Assembly: GCA_019925105.1 (NCBI GenBank)
Contig: JAHGAU010000035.1
Span: forward strand, 372,001-436,000
Direction of reading: 5' to 3'
Source: Niebla homalea
Taxonomy: Eukaryota > Ascomycota > Lecanoromycetes > Lecanorales > Ramalinaceae
Length of the DNA: 64,000 bases
A program made the translations under genes and the position numbers. The notes beneath the pieces are model-generated. The model was not told where the DNA came from. It did not search any database and saw only the letters and a list, made by a program, of their open reading frames with translations. Below are positions 1 to 13,300 of the stretch, piece by piece; the first letter of the stretch is position 1; each line of letters starts with the position of its first letter.

Positions 1-29
1 GTTGACAAGCACAATGCCAAGGCAGAGCA

Positions 30-3000
30 ATGTCTACAGAACCCACGGCCGTCCCAATTGCAAATCTTCATCCAGAGCTTGCAGCTGAGGATGAACACTG
101 TCTAAAGGGGGTGGTCACCCTGATATGGCCGTATTCGTCATCCTCTAGGTCGCTGAGTCTGCTCCTTGTGGAACCAGATTTCCGCTTACGCGCTCGCCAT
201 GGTCAGGTCAGGTTGCACTTCTCTGGCGCGAGTGCAAAAGCCGTCGCGAAGGCTGAGGTGACAAGTGGCGACAATGTGACCCTCAGTCTAAAAGGCGTGA
301 CATGGGCAAAGGATGATACTGCAGCATCCACTCCAGGCAAAGGCATAGAGTGGCAACTTCAGTATGGCGAACGTTTGGAACTGAAGGTACGTGCCATCCA
401 CTCCTCACCAATCAATTGCTAATTTCGTTAGATACGGCAAGAATCTGGCACAACTACATCCATCTCCGTTGACCATCCCGCGCTATCTCCTGAACCTAGC
501 CACTCACCGTATGACTTTCCTCCCTACAACAGCCACATTCCCACCTCATCTCGAAAACATCCTCCAGACTATCCAGCACAGAGGCAAACTTGGGAATCGC
601 CGGCTTTCTTGAAAAGAGGTCGCTTCCTTACCTCTGCCTATGATCCCTTCACAGAAGATGTTGATTTTCCGGACAACGACCGGCGGAAAAGGACAAAGTT
701 TGGATATGGGAGCGGACAATGGAAATATACCGAGAAGACGCCTAGTCCGGTCAAGGAAATTAATCAACTGCATTCGAGGATAGACCAGGAAACGCCGTCA
801 AGACCACCTCAAAACCATCATACATCTGCTGCTATCCCTTTCACCCTGGTGGGTCATGACTCGATCAGATCCAACCCAGAAGACGTTAAGGAGAAGTCAT
901 CTACTTCGACCATAGGGTTAGCTCCCATGCAGCATCAGAAGGGCACATCAGAGCCCTCTGAAGAGCATATCGCCGCCCCACATGAGGATGATATAGGCCA
1001 AACTGCTCCCGAGTCGCCTGAAAAGCTATCGACGGAATCTTACGAGGAGCCTATGATCGCTTCGGCGCAGAAGGGTGGTGCGGAAGCTGTTACTCAAGCC
1101 TATCACAAACCATTGCCAGAATATCCTGGGGAGCCTCTCGCTGCCTCGGAGGAGGAAAGCGGTATGCGAGCCGCTACTCAATCGCCCCATAAGCTGCGGT
1201 CGGAGGCCCCGGTGGAGTCTATCGCTGCGCCAGTGGAAGAGAGCAGTATGCAAGCCGCTACCCAAGCTCCTCATAAGCTGCCGTCTAAGGCCCCGGAGGA
1301 GCCTCTCGCCTCATCGGTTGAGGAAAGCAGTATACAAGCCGCTACCCAATCTCCCCATAAGCTGCCTTCAGAGGCCTCCGAGGGGCCTGTCGCTGCACCA
1401 GTGGAGGAAAGCAGTACGCAAGCCGCTACCCAATCGCCTCATAAGCTGCCCTCTGAGGCCCCGGTGGAGTCTATCGCTGCGCGAGTGGAGGAAAGTAGTA
1501 TGCAAGCCGCTACCCAACCTCCTCATGAGCTGTCGTCTAACGCCCCGGACGAGCGTCTCGGTGCGTCGGTTGAGGAAAGCAGTATGCAAGGTACTTCCCA
1601 CTCGCCTTCTAAGCCGTCGTTGGAAGCCACGGAGGAGCCAATCTTTGCCCCACTGGAGGAGCTTAATGCCCATGCTGCTCCTCACTCCCCTCAAAAGCTA
1701 CCGTCAGAAGCTCCGGAGGAGCCTAGGGTCGTGCCAGGAGAGGAAGACAGGGTGCAAGCTACTCTTCAATCCCCACCCAGGCCAATTTCGGAGCACGCCA
1801 AAGGATCCATCTTTGCCCCAATAGAGAGTGATACTATGCAATCTGCCCTGGAGCCCAATCTTAAGATTTCATCGGGACCTTTTAAGAAGCCTCTTTCTCT
1901 TCCACCGGAAAATGAGCAAAGTACGGAGGAAATGGCGATTCAAGCTTCAGTTGATCTTCACAGGCCGAAGCATTATAATGAAGATCTTGACGCGTTAGAC
2001 GTTCCATTTACACTGCCTGTTGTACCGAGCAGTCAGCAGCAAGAAGGCACCCCCTCTCCCTCCACTAGCATTACTAAGGGAGAAGTGAAGATGGTCCAAG
2101 ATTCTTCACCAAAGTCAGTCATCTCCATTGGATCTTCTCCAAGTCCTTCTATCTCTTCTTCAGAACAATCCGAAGAACCAAGTCGGCGGATCGACCACGA
2201 GCTCAGCGAAGACAATTCTGAGCCTAGCAATGAAGTAGCCTTTCAGTTTGATGATTTTGGCAGAACTACTACCACTGATGACCCTCCAAATTTTGGGTTT
2301 GACGGCTCTATGATTTCAAACTTCAATTCGCAGCCCTATGACATCCCTATAGATCCAGAGCTGGCAAGCTTATCTGCTTCCAAAGATGATTATCCAGATG
2401 ACTCTATCGCTTCGAGCGGTCGAAATGAGTATGTGGAATTTCTGAATCGAGCGTCAGAGGGCGCACGAGACGTTAGCGACACGCGCATAGATGGCCGATC
2501 ATCGGTTCACCCAGCCTCTCTCCAAGAGTCGCCGTCTTCGCAGGAGTCGGAAGCCGCGGGCTCATCGATTGCTTCGGGCAAGTCTGCCCAGGACGCGATT
2601 ATAGAAGCAAAGGCTGATCAGGAGATGAATTCTGCGGCTCCAGGAGCACTTTTGACCGAACGACCGCGCCAAATTGGCCAAGTGTCTCCACCTCCTGAGC
2701 TTGCTCCTGCTTCAACTGGTGAGATCAGGGGACTGAAGAGTGACTCCCCCGAAGAAATTGACGCGAAGCGAACGAAGGATCATGCACCGAAACCCTCACA
2801 AAGGCAAATCATAGATCTAGAGAGTGAGGAGGATGATGAGACTGAGACAGCAATTGCGCCACAAGTTCATCAAGCAGAGAGCCAAGCATATGACTCAGGA
2901 CAAATGTCCCAAGCATCGCCTCAAAACCGGCGTGAAGACCTCGGACAGCCATTAGAAGAGGGCCCTCGCCATTCCGAAGGAGCACCGGAAGGGGGATACT

Positions 3001-5285
3001 CGGATGGGCTTGCGGATGATCATGAGATGAGCATGTTTTCGGGAAAAGAATTGATTGTGAAGCATCATTCTTCTATTTCAAATCTGCCGAGTGACGAGTC
3101 GCCTAAGGCTGTTGAAGACTTACCAGAAGCGGCGCAACTGAATGATGGTATTACTAGAGACCTTCTGGACCCACCTTCGAACGATCCACAGGCCTCAGTG
3201 GCTTCTTATGAGGCTCCAGAGCAGAAGGGAAAATTGTCTTTGTTGACCGAAACTCCCGATCAAGAGCTAGACGAACTTCCCTCTACAGTCCCAGATTCGG
3301 CAGGAATACGGTCGAGCGACCAAATATTGACATCAAAAGAGACACAAAAGACAAGCCTTGTATCTCAGCAATCGATGTTGTTGTTGCGCTCGTTCGAGGA
3401 CCAAGAACCACTGCCAACCCCTGGATTGACTCAGGGGACATCCGCTGGCATTGAAATTCCAAAAACTCCAATCACTCCGGATGATGACAGTATGAAAAGC
3501 CCCATTTGGCTGTCCACAGACCGCAAATCCTCACCAATGCAGGAGCACACGCCTACTGAACTCAGCGGCAGCCGGCGTCAGCCAGCTGACCAATTCAGAG
3601 AGCACAAAGCGACACCCATACAGGAGACCATCCATGCTAAGCCCAGTGTTCGCCCACCAACATCTACTGAAGGATCAGGAGAGGAAAAGGTTTCACTCCC
3701 GTGCGAGGCAGCGTCCACCAAGCTCAGTATCAGCCCGCCGCTGCAGAGGGAGAAGTCAGCAGAGCCTGAAGGCTCACCCCTACATAAGCTCACGGTCGAC
3801 AAGCTCAATCTTAGCTCATCTCTACCTGATGAGAAGTCTAGAGAGCGTAGAGATTTCCCATTAGAGGAGTCAATTCCTACCAGGCCCGGCATCAGCCCAA
3901 CTCCGCCCATTAGGAGGTCCACAAGACATCAGGTCTCACCAACACCTAAGCCACCTTCAAACAAGCTCAGTGTTAGCCCGCCCCACACTACCAAGCAATC
4001 GACGGAGCTCAAGGCTTTAGCAACCCACGAAGCTGAATCCCATCCGGCCGATAGTAGCCCTCCACCTTTCTCACCCATCACACCGCTGAAAAGGAGATCG
4101 GCATTGGTTGAGAAGCTGAGAGCAAGGCGATTAGCATCTGAAAGCACCCCTAAGTCTCGGGTTTCTAATGCCTCTCGAACCCCAAGTCTGTGGTTCGCTC
4201 CGAGACGCTCAAGCCAAGTGGTGCCAGACAGTGATGCGGACAGTGTACTTAGCGGGACAGAGAAGGAATCCATGCCTAAGACCCCCAGGAAAGCACCTAG
4301 CCTCTTAGCCACACCAGAGAAGTCACTTGCGGAAGCCTTCATACGTTCTTCACCCGCGGTATCCGTTGCATCATCACAATATGTGCCTTCCTCTCAACCG
4401 TCAACCGGAGGACTGCGAACCAATCTTTCCTACTTTGTCCCTTTGGGTGCACTGCCTCAACACTTTGGTACCCTAACAGATACATTTGCTATAGCAGTAA
4501 GCTCGACCTCAATCACACGTGCCAAGTCGGGCCTGCGAGACTTCGCCCAAACGCTTTACCTCACAGATTACTCCTCTAGCAAATCCAAGCATCCTGTGGT
4601 CACCGCCCAATTGTTCCGCCCAAATAAAAGGGCTCTTCCGCAGGTACAGCCTGGCAGTGCCATCATGCTCCGAAATTTCAAAGTCCAAAGCTTCCAACAT
4701 CAGATCTCTTTACTGAGCACAGACACCAGTGCTTGGGTAGTCTTTCACGAGGGCACTGAGCCACAAGTTTGGGGACCACCAATCGAATTCGGAGCTGAGG
4801 AGCGCGCATTTGCTAGAGGCCACTGGAAATGGTGGGCGAGTCTCACGGATCTTGAAAAGGGGCTGTTGTCGGCTGCCGTGCCTAGAGAGACACCCATCAA
4901 AGCAAATGGTAAGACCAAGACCAAGGCAACGGCTATAGAAGGTATCGGTGTCGATCTTCCCGGATCGCAAAGCCCCACAGGTGGAAAGAAACGAGATCAA
5001 CACAGCACGCAGGCTTTGGCCCAGGAGTGGGGCTTGGATGGGACAATGGACGGGGATACCAGCGACGAGAAGCCAGTGACTCGTAGACGGGGCCTACGGC
5101 CGAGAAAAGGGGGGGGAAAGACTGCTTCAGAAAGCCCTGAAAAGGAGGACCTGTCTCCAAGACCAATCAAGGGCCGGTCTAAATATGACAGTGGCAGCGA
5201 CAAAGACCAGTTGGAGACTGAGGGTAAAGATGGAATAAGAATCCATGAACTACGGGACGGACGCAAGTACAATGATAGGCGATAG
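30..5285 (+). CDS. POT1/CDC13-type telomeric ssDNA-binding domain protein
   Basis: Two exons, 30..386 and 432..5285, give 1736 aa. The 45-nt intron 387..431 starts GTACGT, ends TTAG and keeps the frame. The N-terminal 119 residues look like a small beta-rich OB-type fold. The middle is a very long, disordered, Ser/Pro/Glu-rich region with 28-residue repeats (1152-1823). The conserved part is near the C-terminus (about 4400-4850): it begins LSYFVPLGALPQHF and carries LYLTDYSS and VTAQLFRPNK, the pattern of the Telo_bind OB fold that grips single-stranded telomeric DNA. A basic Ser/Arg tail follows. The expected role is chromosome-end protection in the nucleus. In fission yeast Pot1 this domain is N-terminal, whereas here it is C-terminal. 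An exon before base 1 cannot be excluded. Family call is firm; orthology to Pot1 versus Cdc13 is open. Confidence 0.82.
1152..1823 (+). repeat. 84-bp in-frame tandem repeat in telomere-binding gene
   Basis: Eight consecutive 84-bp (28-codon) units start at 1152, 1236, 1320, 1404, 1488, 1572, 1656 and 1740. Most begin EES and then AATQSPHKLPSEAP or a close variant. A more divergent unit precedes the array. The first five are most alike and the last three have drifted. The period is a multiple of three, so copy-number changes would keep the frame. Confidence 0.85.
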
Positions 5286-6306
5286 GGCGGGGGATGAATG
5301 GAACTTGCTGTAAGCGAAATAACATGATTTGCACCCTGATGTACTTTAGCCCTTGAGCGTTTCTGAATGTATAGCGATTGCTCAAGATACCGCGTCCATG
5401 GCTCAAAGTATGGCACAATGGCAGCAAAACTTCCTGGAAAGCCAACTCGTTAGCATTGTTGATGGTCAACGGGTAATTGAAAAATCCATGATCATTTATC
5501 GGTCAGTCTTTGCCTTTCAACCTCATGCCCAACCTTCGCCGAGCCAAGAAGGCAAGAGTGTAATGCGCGGCTGGGCTTTGTCGGATTACCAGAAGCTATG
5601 GATTATCTTCATACGGTACAACAGTGCAAGAAAATGCCTTGACCTACATATGATTGGACGAGAGCTGAAGGGTCGATGGCACTAAATTGTAGTATGTCCC
5701 GTCATACAGGTCATCACCGCATCATGGGAAGCTCGAACCAGGCGAACCCTCGTGATGATGGTTTTAGAAGCGGGCTGAGCGTGATCTCGACCGGCTATTC
5801 GGAGTCCACCAGCCAAGTAGGAATGGTATCTGACTGGGAATGATTTGAAATATAGGTCGTGTGTAGAAGAAAAAGCAGAAAATGGATTGTTGGAGTGTGG
5901 CTTTAGCATTAGAGGGCCGAGGGGCGCTAACCCGCCGCTTGGAGGCGGACGGCTAAATTGTTGTAGCGCACTTGGCGCGCCCCTCTTGCCCGCAGTATGT
6001 AGGGTATTTTCTATTATTATTTGCTGTACCTGACCGCCATATCGAATCAATATTCAACATACACAAATGCACCACTTTCACGATCGCAAAGTCACACACA
6101 CCTTCACCAAACCCACCTGAAGCTAATTGCTCTCTCTACCTTCATCAACCTCCCTCGCATCACCCAACATAGGAGAAATTATCTCGGAAGAACCAGTGCA
6201 AATCGACTATTTTCTCAGAACATAATCCTAGTCTTGCCGATTCGGATGTGAGACAACCTCAAATTCGCCAAAATATTCATTCAACAAAGACTTATCAACA
6301 CTGCCA
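5286..6306. other. intergenic, no gene recognised
   Basis: About 1 kb between two same-strand genes. It must hold the terminator of the telomere-binding gene and the promoter of the eIF4E-family gene. A 110-codon open stretch at 5353-5685 has no ATG start, no recognisable domain and no partner exon. The last 250 bases are C/T- and A-rich, like a fungal 5' UTR. Confidence 0.5.
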
Positions 6307-7455
6307 ATGGACAATCTGTGGCAGCGCAGATCGAAGTAAGTGTCTTTTCAGTCCCAGTAAGCAGAAACCTGACTTATGCGCTTGTAGCTCTAGCAAGCAC
6401 TCATTCTCCAACAGCAACGGCACCACTAAAGACGACACAAAGACAAGCGGGTCCCGAAGCTATCAGCCAGCAAAGAGATTCGACTCCTTCAGCAGCAAGT
6501 CCAACCCGTTGAACAGTGTGGCGCCTTTGACCACGACCAGCGTCGCATCCCCCACCAGTGGCGCCTCCTCAGCTTTCGGATTGGGATCAGGAGCGTTCGC
6601 TTCTTTTGGCTCCTCTGCCAAGACCCCCAAAACTCCAGGATCAAGTCTGGACCTTGGAGGCACGCCAGGGTCTAGTGAAGAACCGCAAGAGAAGGATGAT
6701 TTTAAAGAATCGAATGGCACCAATGTCAAGCCTCGTGCATCCTCCTCTTCTTTGACCAGCAAATCTTCAAGTAATCCCTCAGACCATCAACTGAGATCCT
6801 CTTGGATTGTTTGGTACCGCCCACCAACCTCGAAGTACCAGGACTACGAAAAGTCCACCATTCCGCTAGCCCACTTCTCTACAGCTGAAGCATTCTGGGC
6901 CGTCTATTCGCATCTCAAAAGGCCCTCTACACTTCCTTCAGTTTCGGATTACCACATCTTCAAGAAAGGCATCCGACCTGTCTGGGAGGACGAAGAGAAC
7001 AGGAAGGGAGGCAAATGGATCATTCGTCTCAAGAAAGGTGTATCGGATCGCTACTGGGAGGATCTGTTACTGGTCATGGTTGGCGATCAATTTGCCGAAG
7101 CAGGCGAAGAAGTCTGCGGAGCAGTACTGAGCGTCAGAAGCGGCGAAGACGTGCTCAGCGTTTGGACGAGGATCGACGGCGGACGCAACATCAAGATTCG
7201 GTAAGTCGTCCTACATGTGTTTGCTGCCGGATGTAGCTGATCAGTGTCAGTGAAACGATCAAGCGGCTTCTCGGCTTTCCATCCGACACATCCATCATCT
7301 GGAAGAGTCACGACGACAGCATAGCCCAACGCTCCGCAATAGACCAAGCACGACACGAGAAGAACGCAAATGGCCAGCATCATGGGCAAAGCAAGCGGCG
7401 AGAGACGATCAGCGAGGACACCATCCCTGAAAAGTCCAAAGCATCATCTTCGTAG
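6307..7455 (+). CDS. eIF4E-family cap-binding protein (4EHP/class II-like)
   Basis: Three exons, 6307..6335, 6388..7200 and 7251..7455, give 348 aa. The first exon codes only MDNLWQRRS plus two bases. The introns (52 and 50 nt) start GTAAGT and end TGTAG and GTCAG. The first 150 residues are Ser/Gly/Pro-rich with GASSAFGLGSGAFASFG and KTPKTPG, as in fungal eIF4E2-like proteins. The core contains SSWIVWYRPP, HFSTAEAFWAVYSHL, GIRPVWED and GGKWIIRLKKG, matching the tryptophan-bearing cap-binding fold. The third exon adds the conserved helix ETIKRLLGFP and a charged tail. The likely role is binding the mRNA 5' cap in the cytoplasm, competing with or specialising from canonical eIF4E. The start was chosen because MDNLWQRR is the family N-terminus as I remember it and splices in phase. 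Confidence 0.85.
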
Positions 7456-7960
7456 CGCTACTGCGGAGGCTTTCTGTACTATCATTGACGATTGTGAGAG
7501 CGCATGCGATGATTTTAGCGATGTCCTCATTCAATCCTGCATCTTGGCATAGCAGGCCATTCTGTTGACATTTCATGTATACTATAATTAATGAAATCCA
7601 CTGAAATAGTGCATGCCGTGGCTCAGCTCAACAATTTTAAGCCGATAGATGTCGAAAAGAACTTCGCATCTATTGTGACTTGGCAGATGCATAAGTGTTC
7701 TTGTCCCCACATAAAATAAGCACAAGGCTGTTGATATGCGCTAGCGTATCGAAACGTCAGGCTAGCCTGTTTCGTCAAGCCATGCCTCTTGAAAGTCGAA
7801 AACACCTAATCATTTCCCACGCCACCAGATCCTTCATGGTCTCAGAGTCCTTACACTAATGCTCTTTGCGGAATATAGATTGCTCTTCTCTTGTATCAAT
7901 CCTATGTCGAACTTGTTATTGGTTTTTGGCTTCTGCATTTCATAATGGTGCCGGTAAATA
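7456..7960. other. intergenic, no gene recognised
   Basis: 505 bases between two + strand genes. Nothing coding is visible. The segment around 7560-7600 is A+T-rich and probably belongs to the 3' UTR or terminator of the upstream gene. The promoter of the chromodomain gene must lie in the second half. Confidence 0.5.
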
Positions 7961-10900
7961 ATGGGATCTCGGAAACGTAGGCATAGCCAGTCTGCAGAAC
8001 CTCGACCAAATCCTGGTAAACGAGCAAAGCCGTATCAACGATCTTGGCCCTCTCTGCATCACTCTCCCTCCATTGATGAAAGTCCCTCTTGTTCCATTGA
8101 GTCTTCAACCTCTTCTTACCAAATCAATGCAATCATTGGTGAGCGAGAGGACGAGTATTTAATCGACTGGGTAGACGACTCAATCACAGGTGAGAGTTTT
8201 GAGCCTGATTGGGTAAGTTTGTTGCGTTATATGTTGTCTCTTGCTTCTGTTGCTCAAAACGAACAAAGAATTCGTGTGCTTGCCAGAATACACAGCAGAC
8301 CCGGATTCCTTCTGACAATCTGTCGCAGCAACCCAAACGAAACGCCAACACAGCAGCCGTAAATGCGTGGAGAGCCAAGAGGCCACACTCTGGTATTGCA
8401 AGCCTCGCTGGGCGGCCAGTGAGTCAGGACCAACGTAGCGACCATCGGCGCTTTGCCCGGCCGAAGACCAGAGCCTTTGTGAAGGGGAATCGCAACATTA
8501 GCACGAACAGGTCGTCTGTTGTGTCTCGCCAATCTTTTGATATCTTTCAGATACCTCCAGACCGACACCACCAGAGACCTAGGTCATCTGGATCAACAAA
8601 GGAAGCGGACCTAATAGTGCGGGTCTCCCAACATAGTAGTCTGGATCAAGATCTCTATCCTGCTTACGAAGCCTATCTTTCAACACAAAGTACTCTGCTA
8701 TCCATCGCATCACAGACTGTGTCCGGGGTCAACTGTATTTCACAAGGCCCTCAGCGAACTTACCACGACTCTCACCCGAAAAGCATCATTGTCCCCGATT
8801 CTCAATCGCTACCTGGCTCATCAAGCTACAGGCCTAGTACGAGCTCAGCCACTGCCGATAATTGGATATCAGGAAGCGATCCTAAATCTCAAGCTCCTGA
8901 TCGTGAGGCACCCGAGTGCCCTTCCTCTCTTGTTGTGCCAGACAGCCAGGAATCAAGGCGGCGGACTCGGAGGTCGACATCTGCACCATTGTGCTCACAG
9001 ACTCATTCTAGTGGAACCTCCTTGCTACAGACATCATCATTTCCGAGAAGCAAATCTGATCCCAGCCAGCTTTCTTACATCCTTGCAGACAGCCAAGCAA
9101 GTAGCCGTGTTGAGATACCTGACTCGGCGGAGAAAGCAGAAGCTGCAAGAGCGGCTCAGAGAGGCCTGTCGAGGACATCAGGACCAGCGAGCTTGCTTGA
9201 ATCTCCTAGCAATACCCCTGCGTCTCGTTCTGGAGGCAACCGCCTTACCCGTTCACGGCACGATAGGTCTTTTACCATTGTCGAAGATCTGCAGTCTAGC
9301 CACCCATCTCTAATTACTACGACAGACGAGAGCGTTTTGAGCGAGCTTCAACCCAACTCTCAATCGCAGAGATCTCGAGAACATTTGACGTCCAAGTGCT
9401 CTCAAGCCCCTCTCAGATCACGATTCAGGGTGGAAACCAGTCAGGCGACTCCCAGTCTGATCGAATCCACTGATCTTCTTCAAGAGCGGAGCAAGCGTGA
9501 CACTGTCATGAACCCTATCAATCCATTGAACGGTACTGGGGGGTCTGAGACTCGACACATGGATCCAGGCGTGCCCGGTCAATCGATCGAGCAAATGCAG
9601 CGTTTGGAGCGGGACACGCCGATAATCATGGCTCAGCAAAGGGAACGGCATAGACAGGCCCTGTCGAGAAGATCAAACCCAGTTTCTCCAAGCTTTCCTC
9701 ATAGCCAGCCTGGATCACCAAAGCCACCTTCGAGCGTCAATAGTCCACTATCCAGGAGTGAAGGCAAGCCGCGCTCGCCAACAGCATGGCACGAGCGGTC
9801 TAGTGCATTTCAGAACCGCTCTCCAATCGCTCTGCAGACATCTGGCAGGCCTTCTCAAACTCAAAGCGGCCCGACCTCGCCATTGGCAACTCAACCTTTT
9901 GTTTCGCAAGAGGACTCTTCCCTCATGTTCCAGGCCAGTGCGCTCAATTCACCAACTGTGATACCTGACAGGACGCCCCCGATTGGTTCCACAGAGCAAA
10001 GTAGACTTCATACTCGCCCACTGCAGATAGAAACGGCCACTAATGGACCTTCGCAACGTAGTACCACAATCCCAGCACTCAACACACCTGTTCTCAATAC
10101 ACCGATTACCCCAAGCAAACTCTCGTTGCATAAGGAAGTCACGCTGTCACCAAGCGAGAATGTTCTGGAGATTTGCAATTTGAGCAAGCGAGAGCACGTC
10201 GTGCCTCTGGCAATGGCTGATCGTATACAGCAATACTACTGTTCAACAATCAAGATCCATGCTCGCGCAATTAAGAATCTAATGGAGGAAAACCCTGTCA
10301 AGAGGAAGACCATCGAGCAGATCAATATCTTGCTAGATGAAGTCAGCAAGGTCACAAATCATATAGACCTACTCGGCAGTGGACCGTCGAATCAAGACGA
10401 CTTGGATCCAAAAGCAGAGGCTGACTATGCAGAGACATGCAGCGAAAAGTTCAAGTTCTTAAGGCATCTCATTAATCGCACAAAGAACATCGATCTTAAC
10501 ATCTGCGTTGTTGCGAATCGGGGACCTTTGATGAACATTCTCAAGGTCTTTCTGACTGCGCTTGAGGTGAAATGGTTGACGTGGGACGAAGATTATACCT
10601 TCGAGGTTGGTAGTTACGAGAGTAATTTAAAGATCTTGCTGGTCGCTTCGGACTTGGAGGGCACCGAGAAGGAGCCACCTGTTGCTGATTTGATCGTTGG
10701 GTTTGACGAAACATTCGATCGGCACAAGCTACAGATAAAGAGCAGGAAGACAACCAGTCCTCCTATTCTTCGCTTGGTCGTCTACGCCTCTCTTGAACAC
10801 ATCGATCTGTGCGTATCAAGGTCGTTGGATCCCGTCGAGAGGTTCCGACGACTTGTCTTCCCTTTACTGCAGACCCAACAGCGGGTAGGCAGTATTCGGG

Positions 10901-12191
10901 ACGTGAAGCCTGAGTATCTGGCAGATATAATCGCCACGTCTTTTGACAACTTACAAGCGGGGAACGCGGACCGGACGTGGCGACTTCCCCCGATACAGCC
11001 AATCGAGGGTATAGCTTTCATGGAGTCAGACTCGAGCTTGTCAGACGCCCAGTCAGACATCTCAGACGAGTACAAACCCATCGAGCCTGTTCGTTACTGG
11101 CCCAATCCGGCAGCTCCAGCCATCAAAGCCAAAACACGACAGCGTAGCAAACGCGCGCATGTAAGTTTGCCGTAAAGTATGTGACTGCAATGAGCGCTTA
11201 CACGGCCGATTCAGGATATTGAATGGGGCGACTCCTTGAAGATGCAGGCTAAGAAGCAAAAGATCGCGCAAGACAATAATACCGCTCTTGTGCACGAACA
11301 GGTGTGTGATACGGAGTCGAATAGAGTAGCAAGCGCTGACTATATCCTCAGGCCGAACAATCCTCCAAAGACCTAGAGTTTCAACTTGAAGAAGCGCGGA
11401 GTCAAGTCAAGGCGGTGGAAGTCGACCTCAACAAGAAGAATGCAATGGCAAAGGATCTGTCACTCTGGGCAGGCATCAGACAACATGATTATGAAAAGCT
11501 GCGGGAAGAGCTCTCTCAGACGCAGCTTCTCTACAGCCGAGCGGCGACCGATCTGCAAAAGGGCCATGCAGCCTTCCAAGAGATGAGAGCCAGATATGAC
11601 CGGCACGTCGCCTCTCACAACGCCCTCAATAATCAATACATGTCTCTCAAGGCGACTATTGATGGCAACCCCAACACGCAGAATGCTATAGCGGCGCGCA
11701 ACTTCATCAATCAAGACGTCTTGCTGGGAGAAAATAACAAGCTCAAGAAAGATATCAACAGCGTGAACGAGCAGCTCGGCTACACCCGGAGCGTGTATCA
11801 AGAAGCCAATGCTGCGGTGATCGAGTTGAGGTCTCAGATCCAACCGTTGGAGAAAGAGGTGCAGGATCTCCGTCGCAGGCAGGAAGACAACGTGGCCGAA
11901 TACCGGCGGCGACGCGACGAGGATGCCACACAGGAACTGGGCAAGCAAGTCCGGTCACTCAAGGTAGAGCTGGCGCAGCGCGATTCCCTGCTTCGAAAAT
12001 TCGAGGGAGACATCATGGAGCTAAAGCGGGGCAGACCAGGTGTACAAACACGTGGGATCAGCGTGCAGTCTAATAAATCGCCAAGCGGGAGGAGTCGAGG
12101 GGGGAGTCCAGCGGCGGGATTGTTAAACGCTCAGGGTGGACTTCCAATGGCGAGGACGGGCAGTGGACGAAACAATAGGCTCCGAGAATGA
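7961..12191 (+). CDS. chromodomain HDA1-complex subunit (Hda2/Hda3 type)
   Basis: Four exons, 7961..8212, 8329..11160, 11215..11301 and 11352..12191, all in phase 0, give 1336 aa. A chromodomain spans about residues 45-100 and is split by intron 1: YLIDWVDDSITGESFEPDW joins QPKRNANTAAVNAW. A roughly 600-residue disordered region rich in Ser, Pro and Gln follows, with repeated VPDSQ-like motifs. From about residue 705 (PLAMADRIQQYY) to 975 lies the helicase-like fold of class II histone deacetylase complex subunits 2 and 3. The last two exons form a coiled coil (about 1060-1270). The protein should anchor a class II HDAC to methylated histone tails in the nucleus. The 116-nt first intron is chosen because it rebuilds the chromodomain. 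Yeast Hda3 lacks a chromodomain; its presence is, as I recall, usual in filamentous ascomycetes. Confidence 0.85.
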
Positions 12192-13300
12192 GCGTGGAGG
12201 GCTATATACTGGTAGACATGAGTAGACAGAGCATTTTTTGGGTAAGTAGGTGGTGATGATTTAAGCTGGGTGTTGGCGCGTTTTGCAGCAAGTTCATTGT
12301 ATGGTCATCATTCAACATCCAAGAGCTTGTACAGCTACGACGAGGACCTGACAGACATCCGAAAGCGATCATGCAAGGATGACAGGCGTTGAACCCGGGG
12401 CTCAGTCCAGGCCCAAGTCCAAATATATCTTCTGTAACAGTCCAGAGTCCAGACTTCCGAGTCACGCGGGCGCGAGGCGGCATCCTAGCGATAATGGCGG
12501 ATGATTGTGATTAGGCTGGTCTGGAACGCTCAGTCAGCCGCAGGGGCACACAGGGGTTGAAAGTGTCGGACTTCAAAGTATTCAAGATGCACCCCAAAGA
12601 AGCAAGTCGATATATTTTCAACAAAACGCACCCAGCGACGTCCAACCCCACAGATTACCTACGGAGTACGGCTATTCCAAGCCTTGTCCGACGCAGATCA
12701 TCTCGCGATCGCAGCGGCTGCTTGGCACCCCCTGGACCCCAGCCCGTCAAGCATCGAGATCAGCCTCCCTGATTCGCCCATGGGCGGCTTAGATAAGGGG
12801 CACTCCACGGCAGCTATACCGTAGATGGCTTTGGGTGAGTGCTACAATGACGCAGCTGACGAGCTTGGCTACTTTGAGTTTTGACAATTCCAGGCTGTGG
12901 GTAGATGTAAGCCTGTAAAGCTGTACATGTCAGTATGTGCGTCATTGGGTTTGAAACTATCTGGCTTGTGCGCACGGGATCAAGGCAGTATCAGAGAAAC
13001 GGTGACGAGTCCATGACGATGAGAGGCGAGTAAGTATAATTTCTATTATTACCATCTATTCATCCCCTGTCATCACACAGACTCAAATCAACTCACATCA
13101 TCTCCCATCATCCACGTGTTGTTTCATTCACTCTGCAATCTCTGCAACACCCATACCTATCGTATGAGATAACATCATCTCAATTCCTACCACTTTTGGA
13201 ACAGAACCTCCTGATCCAACCCCTTAATCTCGCCGTACATTCAACAAATATATCAAACCACCTCCCATTAGCACCTCTTCCCCCAACACTCATCATCACC
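12192..13300. other. intergenic, promoter of small downstream gene
   Basis: 1.1 kb without a recognisable gene. The last 250 bases (about 13030-13300) are strongly C/T- and A-rich with few G, typical of a fungal promoter and 5' UTR feeding the ATG at 13301. No repeats or RNA genes were seen. Confidence 0.5.

Noticed and set aside
1075..1824. 249-codon Arg/Leu/Pro-rich frame inside the telomere-binding gene
   Set aside because: Frame shadow of the 84-bp tandem repeat.
5353..5685. Possible 110-aa protein after the telomere-binding gene
   Set aside because: No ATG start, no family resemblance and no splice partner.
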